A stretch of DNA of 64,000 bases from Halobacteriovorax sp. DA5 (GTDB lineage Bacteria; Bdellovibrionota; Bacteriovoracia; Bacteriovoracales; Bacteriovoracaceae). The notes beneath the pieces are model-generated. The model saw only the letters and a list, made by a program, of their open reading frames with translations, ran no database searches and was not told where the DNA came from. This document shows positions 26,171 to 35,339 of the stretch, piece by piece. Position numbers and translations under genes: made by a program. Positions within the stretch are counted from its first letter, which is position 1, and the number at the start of each line of letters is the position of its first letter. Location of the stretch: NCBI RefSeq assembly GCF_002903145.1, contig NZ_PPDJ01000002.1:636672-700671 (forward strand). Reading direction: 5' to 3'.

Positions 26171-27543
26171 TTCGTAAAGTACCCACTCATGAATTCATCA
26201 AAAACTAATTTTGCGCGATCTGCGGCCAATTGCTTCTTAACTTTCTTGCGGTTTTTTCGATCACGTCTTTGTTCCTTTGTTAAAGTAACAGGAGGAAGAA
26301 GTCCAAAGTTAATATTTGAAGGCGTAGGTTTTGGTACAGTCATAATATAATTAACTAAGGCACCTAATCCAGTCTCAACAGGAAATTGTTTAACTTCCTC
26401 ACCTCTTAACTTCTTTAGTAATTGAAGTGCCACATACTGTCCCATTGATGCAGATTCAGTATAGCCCTCAACACCAGTGATTTGACCAGCAAAGTAGATA
26501 TTTGGGATTTTCTTAACACTTAAATCAAAATCAAGCAGCGTTCTTGAGTTGATAAATGAATTTCTATGAACAGAACCTAGGTGCAGGAAACTTGCATTTT
26601 CAAAACCAGGAATCTTTCTAAATACTCTTGTTTGCTCAGGGTATTTTAGACGAGTTTGGAATCCAACCATATTAAAGGCCGATCCAAGAAGATTCTCACG
26701 TCTAAGCTGAACACATGCATATGGAAGAGATCCATCTGGAAGCTCAAGTCCAATAGGCTTCATACATGAGAAGCGTGCTGTATCAACTCCACGCTCTGCC
26801 ATGATATCAACAGGCAGGCATGATTCGAAGAATTTATAATCTTCAAAATTTTGGGCAGGAACTTTTTCAGCAGCAACAAGCTCAGCAACGAATGCTTCAT
26901 ACTGCTCTTTATTCATTGGTGCGTTTAAGTAATCAGCTTCCTCTCCTTCTTCCTCACTAACCGGCTTGTGGCGGTCTTTGTAGTAAAGTTTTGAATAATC
27001 GAGGCTGTCTCCGTCAACAACAGGTGCAATAGCATCGTAGAAGTAGAAATCATCATTTGAAATATTCTTTACAATCCAATTAGAAAGACCTTCTGTTGTC
27101 AGAGGTCCTGAAGCGATAATACACGCATCAGCTTGATATTCGGCCATAAGGGCCTGTGGATCAGAAGCATCTTGAGCTACAATAGTGATTTTCTCATTTG
27201 CGTGAAGACGCTCAGTTACTTCGGCCGAAAAACCTTCACGATCTACTGCAAGAGCATCTCCAGCAGGCACGGCGTGCTTTCTTGCAGAATCAAGAATGAT
27301 TGAACCAAGGGCATCCATTTCATATTTTAGAAGTCCATGACCAGAAGCTGGACTCATTGATTTAAGTGAGTTTGTACAAACTAATTCGGCAAAAGAATCA
27401 ATTTTTTGTGCTGGGTTTTTCTGGATCGTCTTGTTTTCAACAAGAATAACTTCAACCCCATGACTAGCTAAAAAGTTAGCAGATTCACTACCTGCCATAC
27501 CCGCACCAATAACAATTACTTTATGTGAATTAGACAATTTCAA
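26167..27543 (-). CDS. trmFO: Folate-dependent tRNA (uracil-5-)-methyltransferase
   Basis: 458 aa, usual length. FAD-binding VIGAGMAGSESANFLA at the N-terminus, the TNSLKSMSPASGHGLLK block, and the GQITGVEGYTESASMGQY block are diagnostic of TrmFO. It makes m5U54 in the T-loop using methylenetetrahydrofolate, unlike SAM-dependent TrmA. First gene of the four-gene minus-strand operon. Confidence 0.95.
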   Translation of the reverse strand: MKLSNSHKVIVIGAGMAGSESANFLASHGVEVILVENKTIQKNPAQKIDSFAELVCTNSLKSMSPASGHGLLKYEMDALGSIILDSARKHAVPAGDALAVDREGFSAEVTERLHANEKITIVAQDASDPQALMAEYQADACIIASGPLTTEGLSNWIVKNISNDDFYFYDAIAPVVDGDSLDYSKLYYKDRHKPVSEEEGEEADYLNAPMNKEQYEAFVAELVAAEKVPAQNFEDYKFFESCLPVDIMAERGVDTARFSCMKPIGLELPDGSLPYACVQLRRENLLGSAFNMVGFQTRLKYPEQTRVFRKIPGFENASFLHLGSVHRNSFINSRTLLDFDLSVKKIPNIYFAGQITGVEGYTESASMGQYVALQLLKKLRGEEVKQFPVETGLGALVNYIMTVPKPTPSNINFGLLPPVTLTKEQRRDRKNRKKVKKQLAADRAKLVFDEFMSGYFTK

Positions 27544-27651
27544 CCTCTTTAATATACTTAAATGATGATATAGACCTTATATATGCAAACATGCTATAAA
27601 GTCCATTAATTACCAGTATTTAACTAATATTATTAACATAGAGACGACGCA

Positions 27652-29406
27652 ATGCAAATAGTCATTCATCAAACTGATCACACCATTGGCAACTTTACAC
27701 AAATTTACAAATACATAGAGAATCTCGTTCATTCTCAGGACTTTCAAAACAAAATTCACATCTTCCCAGAAACGTATTTAACAGGCTATCCGCTTCAAGA
27801 TTTAGTTCTACAAAAAACATTTATTCGCGAATATCACGAATTACTTGATGCCCTTAAGCAATTATTTTCTAAGATCAAATTTGAGGATCAAACAGCTCTT
27901 CTAATTGGCGGAATTCGCTATGACTTTGATGAAAAAACACAGATCCCTTCACATATCTACAATGTGATATTTGAGGTCACAAAAGATGCCAACCTGAATG
28001 ATATTTATAAGAAATGTCTTCTGCCAGCGTACGATATTTTTGACGAAACAAAATACTATACACCTGGAGACTCTGCGACAATTTGGAGTCTTGGTGACTA
28101 TAACTTTGGTCTATTAATCTGTGAGGATATGTGGCACTCGAAACAGTATTCGATAGACCCACTTCAACTCCTTATGGATAAAGCTCAAGGTAAATTTCTA
28201 AATGGTGTTATCAACTTAAGTGCTTCACCTTGGAATATTGAAAAGGAGCAAAAGCGCCTAAAGCGTGCAAGCGAGATATCGAAAGTCTTCAATGTGCCTT
28301 TTTACTATGTCAATAAAGTTGGAGCAGAAGATGAGATCATCTTTGATGGTGCTAGTTTTGTTGTTAATGAAACGACTGTTGTGGCCAAGGCAAAGTCTTT
28401 TGTTTCGGATGTGATGGAAGTTGAAGTAGGGCCAGCAGTAGAAATGAAAAATCTTGGAGATGCACCTCAAGGTGCCCACTCTTGGGAGTCTCTATTTGGT
28501 CCTCAGATAGAAGAAACTGCAAATGGAGCAAGGCTAAGACCTCTTACAGAAGAAAATTTAGATGCTATTTTAGGAGCAATTAATTTAGGTCTTCAGGACT
28601 ATGCCAAAAAATGTGGTATGAATAAATTCCTAGTGGCCCTTTCTGGAGGGATTGACTCTGCACTTGTTCTAACACTAGTGAAATTATTCCTTCGCCCAGG
28701 TCAAGAAGTTGAGGCCATTTACATGCCTTCTAAGTTCTCAGCAGGACTTAGCTGGGAAATTAGTGAGGAGCTATGTAAGAATCTTGGTGTGAAGCTTCAC
28801 AATGTACCAATCAAGTTTCTTCACTCATCAGTGCAAAACTTATTCCAAGACTCTCTAGACCCTTTAACAGGGCTAGCTGATGAAAATATACAGTCTCGTT
28901 TAAGAGGGGCACTACTCTATGCTCGCTCAAATCAGACAGGAGCAATGGTAATCAATACTTCTAATAAATCAGAAATTGCTGTTGGCTACTCGACTCTATA
29001 TGGTGACTCAGTAGGTGCCTTAAGCATTCTTGGGGATCTGTATAAAAGTGAAGTATTTGCTCTTTCAAGACATATTAATAAAAACTTTAATAATATCATT
29101 CCAGCGGCTGTAATCGAACGCCCTCCAAGTGCGGAGCTTAGGGAAGAACAAAAAGATGAAGATTCTTTACCTCCATACGATACCCTCGATATGATATTGG
29201 AATCATACCTTTCTTATCGCTACGATATGGAAGATCTTCTTAAGCTTGGGTTAAACAAAACTGAAGTTGAAAGAGTCATCAAACTAATATTAAATAGTGA
29301 GTATAAAAGGCAGCAGTTCTGTCCTATTTTGAAACTTAAAGATAAAAGCTTTGGTTTTGGGAGACGCGTGCCGATATGTAAGAAGGTTGATTTTAATTTA
29401 GTCTAA
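27652..29406 (+). CDS. nadE: Glutamine-dependent NAD+ synthetase
   Basis: 584 aa. A nitrilase-fold glutaminase domain (residues 1-270; Glu in FPETYLTGYP, Lys in YKKCLLPAYD, Cys in LLICEDMWHS) is fused to an N-type ATP pyrophosphatase domain with the PP-loop ALSGGIDSALVLT. It amidates deamido-NAD using ammonia channelled from Gln. The histone-like gene starts 23 bases later. Confidence 0.95.
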   Translation: MQIVIHQTDHTIGNFTQIYKYIENLVHSQDFQNKIHIFPETYLTGYPLQDLVLQKTFIREYHELLDALKQLFSKIKFEDQTALLIGGIRYDFDEKTQIPSHIYNVIFEVTKDANLNDIYKKCLLPAYDIFDETKYYTPGDSATIWSLGDYNFGLLICEDMWHSKQYSIDPLQLLMDKAQGKFLNGVINLSASPWNIEKEQKRLKRASEISKVFNVPFYYVNKVGAEDEIIFDGASFVVNETTVVAKAKSFVSDVMEVEVGPAVEMKNLGDAPQGAHSWESLFGPQIEETANGARLRPLTEENLDAILGAINLGLQDYAKKCGMNKFLVALSGGIDSALVLTLVKLFLRPGQEVEAIYMPSKFSAGLSWEISEELCKNLGVKLHNVPIKFLHSSVQNLFQDSLDPLTGLADENIQSRLRGALLYARSNQTGAMVINTSNKSEIAVGYSTLYGDSVGALSILGDLYKSEVFALSRHINKNFNNIIPAAVIERPPSAELREEQKDEDSLPPYDTLDMILESYLSYRYDMEDLLKLGLNKTEVERVIKLILNSEYKRQQFCPILKLKDKSFGFGRRVPICKKVDFNLV

Positions 29407-29429
29407 TAGGTTTAGGGAGATAAGAGAAA

Positions 29430-30029
29430 ATGAATAAGACTTTTGAAAAGGTAATGAGTTCTTTCGACGATGTAAAAGCAATGGTTGATAATGTTATTAC
29501 AAATAAATCGGTAAAAGAAGTGGAAAAAAATGTAATGAACTTTATTGGTCAAGTTGAGAAAGAAGCTCGCAACGTTGTTGATAAAGACGTCAGAAAAGTT
29601 GTTCTCACACTTCAGAAAGAAAAGAAAAAAGTTGAAAAATTTGTGGACACAACAATTCAAAAAGAAGTTAAAGCCGCAAAGAAATATCTCGATGGACACA
29701 TCAAAGATGTTCAAAAGCTTCAAAAGAGCCTTGATAAATATCTAAAAGATGAAATGAAAAAGGCCAAGAAGACGGCAACTAAAAAAGTGAAAGAAGCCGA
29801 GGCAACAATTAAGAAGAAGGCCAAAACGGCCAAGAAAGTAGTTAAGAAAAATGTTGCTGCTAAAACAGCGGCGGCAAAGAAAGCTACAACAAAAAAGGCA
29901 ACGACAAAGAAAGCTGCTCCTAAGAAAGCCGCTGCAAAAAAAGCTGCCCCAAAGAAAGCCGCTCCTAAAAAAGCAGCTGCAAAAAAAGCGGCCCCAAAGA
30001 AAACGGCCAAGAAAGCTACACGTAAATAG
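29430..30029 (+). CDS. Histone H1-like Lys/Ala-rich protein
   Basis: 199 aa in two parts. Residues 1-110 are a charged amphipathic helix, phasin- or apolipoprotein-like. Residues 110-199 are low-complexity repeats of AKKAAPKKA type, very like the C-terminal tails of histone H1 and the bacterial H1-like proteins of Chlamydia and others. It should bind DNA or RNA non-specifically through the tail. A strong AGGGAG site precedes the ATG. The repeat could expand or contract by slippage. Confidence 0.75.
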   Translation: MNKTFEKVMSSFDDVKAMVDNVITNKSVKEVEKNVMNFIGQVEKEARNVVDKDVRKVVLTLQKEKKKVEKFVDTTIQKEVKAAKKYLDGHIKDVQKLQKSLDKYLKDEMKKAKKTATKKVKEAEATIKKKAKTAKKVVKKNVAAKTAAAKKATTKKATTKKAAPKKAAAKKAAPKKAAPKKAAAKKAAPKKTAKKATRK

Positions 30030-30042
30030 CACTCGACACATA

Positions 30043-30065
30043 TGAGGGAGCCTAATGCTCCCTCA
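30043..30065 (+). other. Intergenic hairpin without U-tract
   Basis: TGAGGGAGC / GCTCCCTCA form a 9-bp perfect stem with a 5-base loop between the histone-like gene and the Hpt-like gene. There is no T-run, so it may stabilise the 3' end or act as a partial stop. Confidence 0.6.
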
Positions 30066-30087
30066 CATAGCCCACAAGGTGGATGTC

Positions 30088-30357
30088 ATGGAAAAGAGTC
30101 TCAATTCTCATATTCAAAAACTACTTCCGAAGTTTAAGGCATCTAAAAAAACTGAAATTGACTACCTCTTGCCAAAAATTGCAACGATGCAAGAAAATGA
30201 ACTCCGTCAGGTCCTTCACAAGATGGCCGGAAGCTTCTCTTGCTATAATTTCCTTAAAATTGGTGCTTCTTTAAAGGCTTTTGAGCTAGACCAAGATCTT
30301 GACTCAAAGCGCGACCTTGTAAAGAAAGCTCTTGAAGAGATCCTAGCTGAACTATAG
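30088..30357 (+). CDS. Stand-alone Hpt-like phosphotransfer protein
   Basis: The ATG at 30088 has AAGGTGG before it and is preferred to the ATG at 30055, which lies inside the hairpin. 89 aa, all helical. LRQVLHKMAGSFSCYNFL followed by LKAFEL has the Hpt signature, with His in the place of the phospho-acceptor and the small-residue GS after it. Free Hpt proteins relay phosphate from hybrid kinases to regulators. It is distant from the two kinases in this window. Confidence 0.55.
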   Translation: MEKSLNSHIQKLLPKFKASKKTEIDYLLPKIATMQENELRQVLHKMAGSFSCYNFLKIGASLKAFELDQDLDSKRDLVKKALEEILAEL

Positions 30358-30438
30358 TCCAAATACCTATTTTTATTAACAATCCCTTTCTTTTTTGTGA
30401 TAATGCCCAAATACTAAAATTTGAATAAGGGAATTTAA

Positions 30439-32604
30439 TTGAAGAAACTTGAAAGAAACTTAGGACTCTCGTCAGTTATCTCTATCAGTATTGCCTCAAT
30501 GCTTGGATCAGGGATCTTTGTTCTTCCAGGACTCGCATTTGAAGTAACAGGCCCATATGTTTGGATCTCATACTTACTAGCTGGACTTTGCGTTCTTCCG
30601 GCCGCTCTATCTAAGTCTGAACTTGCCACGGCCATGCCAGCTTCAGGTGGTACATATATCTATATAGAAAGAACATTTGGCCCTATGGCCGGAACAATTG
30701 CAGGTCTTGGCCTTTGGATCTCGCTGCTTCTTAAAGCAGCTTTCGCATTAATGGGTTTTGGTGCCTATCTAGGGGCCATTAGCTCAGGAGTTGACTTAAA
30801 AAACTTTGCCCTTATTCTAACGGCCATCATCACACTCCTTAATATTGTTGGTGTTGGTAAAGTCAGTGGATTACTGATTGCCGTCGTCATTCTTTCGACA
30901 ATAGGCTTAACAGTTTTAAATATTGGAACCCTTTCAACGGCCCAGGTTATTACAGGGATTCCATTTTCGTTTACACATATTGATACGATCTTAGCAGCAG
31001 CTGGTCTTGTTTTCATTTCATACGCGGGTGTAACTAAAGTTGCAGCAATTGCGGAAGAGATAAAGACGCCAGAAAAGAATCTCCCAAGAGGTATTCTTCT
31101 GTCACTTTTAATTGTGACACTTCTTTACTGTGTTACAACACTTGCCCTAGCTAAATACTTACCACTAGAGCAACTCAAAAATAATTTAAGACCAATCTAT
31201 ACCCTAGCATATGAATTTGGTGGGAAAAATTTCGGTCTGGTTATGGCGATTTTGGCCATTCTAACGATGACTTCAATGGCAAACGCAGGCCTTTTAGCAG
31301 CTTCTCGTTTCCCTTTTGCCATGAGCCGTGATCACCTTATCCCAAGGCTATTTGGACATCTTCATCGAAAATTTCTTACACCAGTATGGAGTATTTTGGC
31401 CTCAGGACTTGTCATCGCCTGTGCCATCTACTTTTTAAATATTGCTAAGATCGCTAAGCTTGCTTCAGCATTCATTCTAACAATTTACATGATTGAAAAT
31501 ATTGCTGTTATCGCTCTAAGAGAAACACATATCCAATGGTATAAACCGACTTACAAATCACCACTATATCCGTACGTCCAAATTTTCGGAATTCTTTCAA
31601 CTCTATACTTACTTGTAATGATGAAAGACTTGGCCGTGATTGGGCTGGTTTCAATTTCAGTTCCAGGAATTTTGATTTATCTCTTCTACGCTAAAGGACG
31701 TGTTAACCGAAAAGGAGTTCTTGGTATCAGAGGAAAGAGAACGGACCTAGTAAATGAGGCCCAATTTCCTGCTCCAGCAATGTCGGAAAAATTAAGTCTT
31801 GATCAAGACGCTAATGTTGTCGTGGCCCTCATTGGAAATGAACGATCACCAGAGATGCTCATTGATATGGGGACATCACTTGCGGGTGGAGAAAATATTG
31901 AAGTTGCTCACCTGACAGAGGCACCTGAGCAAACTGATCTTAATGACTTTACTGATGAAGACCCAAAACTTAGGTCTTTAAGACGTCGAGTTATTGCCAT
32001 GGCCATTGAGAAGACAACACCAATTAACTTTGATCCAATTGTTACCCACGATCTATCAAAATCAATCTTTGAAATTGGCCAAAGACTACACTGTAATTGG
32101 CTATTCATGGAGTGGAAAGGACGCCTACGTGATACATTCACAACACAAAGTCCCGTAGCATGGCTAAGGTCTCATTTAAATTGTCACCTCGTTATCTTTA
32201 GAGACAATGGTGTGAGGTATATGAGAAAGATTATGGTTTTAATTGACCAAAACTCAAATGATGTCACACTAATTCAGGCGGCCCAACAAATTGCAGAGGC
32301 CCATAAAGCAGAGATCACATTTATCTACTTAACCGACAAAGACCTTACAATTGAAGAGACCTCACAAGTTGAGAAGTATATTCGCCTTATTAGTGGTGAT
32401 ATGAATGTTAGAACAACTGGACACATTATAAAGTATCACGACAAAGTCGATACTCTAGAAACGATTACAGTTGAATATGACCTGCTCGTTTTCAACTCAA
32501 ATAAGAAGCATCGTTGGTTTCATGTCTTTGGTACACAAGATGACCAAATTATGGCAAAGGCTTCATGTTCAGTTCTTGGGATTCATACAGGAAACGCGAA
32601 TTAA
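30439..32604 (+). CDS. APC-family permease fused to Usp-like domains
   Basis: 721 aa, starting at TTG 30439 with AAGGG upstream. Residues 1-430 are an amino acid/polyamine permease with about 12 membrane segments (SMLGSGIFVLPG in the first helix is the substrate-binding break). Residues 450-720 are soluble and hold two UspA-like Rossmann domains (VVVALIGNERS and KIMVLIDQNSN starts). The same layout is known in other bacteria, where the Usp part is thought to sense nucleotides. The stop overlaps the neighbouring kinase stop by 4 bases. Confidence 0.85.
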   Translation: MKKLERNLGLSSVISISIASMLGSGIFVLPGLAFEVTGPYVWISYLLAGLCVLPAALSKSELATAMPASGGTYIYIERTFGPMAGTIAGLGLWISLLLKAAFALMGFGAYLGAISSGVDLKNFALILTAIITLLNIVGVGKVSGLLIAVVILSTIGLTVLNIGTLSTAQVITGIPFSFTHIDTILAAAGLVFISYAGVTKVAAIAEEIKTPEKNLPRGILLSLLIVTLLYCVTTLALAKYLPLEQLKNNLRPIYTLAYEFGGKNFGLVMAILAILTMTSMANAGLLAASRFPFAMSRDHLIPRLFGHLHRKFLTPVWSILASGLVIACAIYFLNIAKIAKLASAFILTIYMIENIAVIALRETHIQWYKPTYKSPLYPYVQIFGILSTLYLLVMMKDLAVIGLVSISVPGILIYLFYAKGRVNRKGVLGIRGKRTDLVNEAQFPAPAMSEKLSLDQDANVVVALIGNERSPEMLIDMGTSLAGGENIEVAHLTEAPEQTDLNDFTDEDPKLRSLRRRVIAMAIEKTTPINFDPIVTHDLSKSIFEIGQRLHCNWLFMEWKGRLRDTFTTQSPVAWLRSHLNCHLVIFRDNGVRYMRKIMVLIDQNSNDVTLIQAAQQIAEAHKAEITFIYLTDKDLTIEETSQVEKYIRLISGDMNVRTTGHIIKYHDKVDTLETITVEYDLLVFNSNKKHRWFHVFGTQDDQIMAKASCSVLGIHTGNAN

Positions 32605-34055
32605 AGTAGCTCAGACTTTGGAAGGCTTATAGAGAAAGTCGTATATTCAGAGTCTGGGTCGTACGTTAAACTTCCACCGTGATCCATAATAATTTCACGG
32701 CTAATATTTAGGCCAAGACCTGTTCCCTTTTCTTTACTTTTAGTTGTATAGAAACGATTAAAGATTTTTTGAGCTATATCTTTTTCAATCCCTTGCCCAC
32801 TATCTAATACCTCAAGGATAACGTGTTGAGCATCATCTAGAAGATTAATTTCAATCCATTGCTCTTTAAGTCCAGCAATCGCATCGTGAGAGTTGTTAAA
32901 TAAGTTGATTAAAACTTGAATAATCTCTGATGAGTTAATATTCACGAGATCCGAATCAGCATCATTTGAAAAAACGATGCGAAGACTTTCGTCAACAAGC
33001 CCTGTTTTAAATAATGCAATAGAGTCATGAACAATCGAAGACAAGCTTGTCATCTCACGCATTGAGCGATCATCTTGAGAATAAATATTGAGAGAGCTAA
33101 CAATATTTGCAATTCGATTTTTTTGCTCACCAATTGAGCGAATTTTCTCTAATAATTGCTCTGAACTAATCGTTTCACCACGTCGCTCAATGGCCTGAAC
33201 CTGCAGTTCGATGATTGCTAATGGATTATTCACTTCATGAGCTATATTGGCGGCCATTTGTCCGAGGGCCGTCCACTTACTCATTTTATCAATTGTTGCT
33301 TTTTGAGAATCAATTTCGCGGTTACGACGGAAGCGTTCCGTAACATCGGCCGTACGATCAAGAAAGTAGTGACCTAGCTGATTGAAGTCATGATACTCCA
33401 TTGAGCATTCAAAAACTGACTCCTCATCATCTCCCATTTCCATAAAAACAGTATCAGTGATAATTTCACCGACAGATTCTTTTGCTCGATCAGCACGTTG
33501 ATAGAATTTCTTAAGATTTTTTCCACTTACAACATCTTTAATATTTAGCCCAACGAGAGGCTTTCCATTCCAAGTCGCATCCGCTTTTGAAACGTAGACA
33601 AAGTTATAATCCTTATCAAAGACAGTGAAAATATCAGAACTTTGCTCAACCATTTCTCTAATAAAGAAATTTGTCGAGCTAGTAGTAAGATTAACTTCAT
33701 GCGGGCGAATCTTAGATAAAACTCTCTTATTGCCTTCATCGTCAATAAAAGGATTAAATTCGACATCCCAAGTAATAGCATCTCGATTAAGTCGATTCGT
33801 AAGTATAATCTGCTCTCGGCTAAACTCTCCGTTTAGCGCTCTTGCAAAACAATTCTTAACTTTTAAAACTTCAGATTCGCTTAAGTGACCTTTGTAGTAA
33901 TCATAAACACTCATTCCAAGATAATCTTCAGAGAATCCAAAAAGAGTTGTTGAAACAAAGAGGAAACAAGCATTTTCATCAAACACAGCAACTCGAACAT
34001 TTTGCTCTTCAAAATTTCCAAGCTTTAATAAATCGATCAGTTGCTGTGTGTTCAT
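32601..34055 (-). CDS. PAS-domain sensor histidine kinase (soluble)
   Basis: 484 aa with no membrane segment. Two PAS-like regions (about 10-120 and 125-245), HisKA with His in GQMAANIAHEVNNPL (about residue 272), and a HATPase domain (LINLFNNSHDAI, DSGQGIEKD, GTGLGLNISREII). This is the NtrB/Zn-type HPK4 arrangement. No partner regulator is adjacent. It lies 18 bases downstream of tyrS and could be co-transcribed with it. Confidence 0.9.
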   Translation of the reverse strand: MNTQQLIDLLKLGNFEEQNVRVAVFDENACFLFVSTTLFGFSEDYLGMSVYDYYKGHLSESEVLKVKNCFARALNGEFSREQIILTNRLNRDAITWDVEFNPFIDDEGNKRVLSKIRPHEVNLTTSSTNFFIREMVEQSSDIFTVFDKDYNFVYVSKADATWNGKPLVGLNIKDVVSGKNLKKFYQRADRAKESVGEIITDTVFMEMGDDEESVFECSMEYHDFNQLGHYFLDRTADVTERFRRNREIDSQKATIDKMSKWTALGQMAANIAHEVNNPLAIIELQVQAIERRGETISSEQLLEKIRSIGEQKNRIANIVSSLNIYSQDDRSMREMTSLSSIVHDSIALFKTGLVDESLRIVFSNDADSDLVNINSSEIIQVLINLFNNSHDAIAGLKEQWIEINLLDDAQHVILEVLDSGQGIEKDIAQKIFNRFYTTKSKEKGTGLGLNISREIIMDHGGSLTYDPDSEYTTFSISLPKSELL

Positions 34056-34073
34056 ATAGTTTCTGTTTGTTTT

Positions 34074-35339
34074 CTAAACGAATTTTACCACACAATAATT
34101 CTTCTTCCCCTTCTTTAGAATTAAGCAAGACTCACTTGCCAAATCTGAGGTAGTTATCACGTGATCAACATTAGCATTCTTAATGTTATTGATGGCAACA
34201 CCGTTTTGAGTGACCATTTTTCTTGCCTCTCCCTTTGATTTAAACAAAGGAGTTGCAGCAAGCATATCTAAGTAAGTAATTTCACCTAATTGCGATTTTT
34301 CAAGCTCAATCGAAGGAACATCATCAAAAATACCCGCTAACTCTACATCAGTCGTATTTTCAATAACCTTACCAAAGAAGAAGTCTGTTGCTTTCTGTGC
34401 CGCTTCGATCCCTTCTTTACCGTGAACTAAGCTTACGATCTCTTCGGCCAGTCTTTTTTGTGCTGCTCTTAAATGAGGCTCTGTTTCAACTAACTTCTCG
34501 TATTCAGCAATTTCTTCTAAAGTTAAAAACGTTAAAGTTTTTAGATATCTAATTACTGAAGAATCATCTGAATTAAGTAGGAATTGGTACATCTTGTATG
34601 GAGATGTCATTGTTGGGTCAAGATAGATTGCTCCACCTTCAGACTTACCAAACTTCTTTCCATTGGAATCAGTTAGAAGTGGAATTGTCATACAAAATGC
34701 AGGCTTCTGGTGCATCTTACGAGTAAGATCCATTCCTGCAGTCATATTCCCCCACTGATCTGCTCCACCAATTTGTAAGCTTACATCATATTCTTTATTC
34801 AGGTGAGCAAAGTCATAACCTTGAATAACTTGGTATGTGAACTCAGTATAGCTAATTCCAGCTTCTGAGCTAATTCTCGACTTTACAGAGTCCTTTGCAA
34901 GCATTTCACCAACACGAAATCTCTTACCAACATCTCTTAGAAACTCGAGGAATGAAAACTTTCCAATCCAGTCAATATTGTTAACCATTGTGGCCGCATT
35001 CTCACCTTCAAAATCTAATAGCTTTTGAAGCTGTGCCTTTTGACCTTCAAGGTTTTGAAGAACTTGATCTTCTGATTGAAGATTTCTCTCATCACTTTTC
35101 CCAGAAGGATCACCAATCATTCCTGTTGCACCACCAACTAGAACGTAAGGCTTGTGACCTTGTCTTTGAAGACGCATCATTGTAACAACTGCAAACAAAT
35201 TCCCTAATTGAAGAGATCTTGCCGTTGGATCGTAACCACAATAGAATGAAATTTTCTTATCATTTAAAATTTCTTTCAACTCTTCGTGTGAGTATTGATT
35301 AACAATTCCTCTTGCTTCTAATTCTTCAAAAAAATTCAT
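34074..35339 (-). CDS. tyrS: Tyrosyl-tRNA synthetase
   Basis: 421 aa. Class I: SLQLGNL stands at the HIGH position, KFGKSEGG at the KMSKS position, and QIGGADQWGN is the TyrRS signature; a C-terminal S4 RNA-binding domain follows. The start shares one base with the gltX stop (TAATG), so it is coupled to gltX. Confidence 0.95.
   Translation of the reverse strand: MNFFEELEARGIVNQYSHEELKEILNDKKISFYCGYDPTARSLQLGNLFAVVTMMRLQRQGHKPYVLVGGATGMIGDPSGKSDERNLQSEDQVLQNLEGQKAQLQKLLDFEGENAATMVNNIDWIGKFSFLEFLRDVGKRFRVGEMLAKDSVKSRISSEAGISYTEFTYQVIQGYDFAHLNKEYDVSLQIGGADQWGNMTAGMDLTRKMHQKPAFCMTIPLLTDSNGKKFGKSEGGAIYLDPTMTSPYKMYQFLLNSDDSSVIRYLKTLTFLTLEEIAEYEKLVETEPHLRAAQKRLAEEIVSLVHGKEGIEAAQKATDFFFGKVIENTTDVELAGIFDDVPSIELEKSQLGEITYLDMLAATPLFKSKGEARKMVTQNGVAINNIKNANVDHVITTSDLASESCLILKKGKKNYCVVKFV

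Noticed and set aside
29720..30041. Minus-strand open frames rich in Phe/Ala
   Set aside because: They are mirror readings of the Lys/Ala repeat of the histone-like gene.
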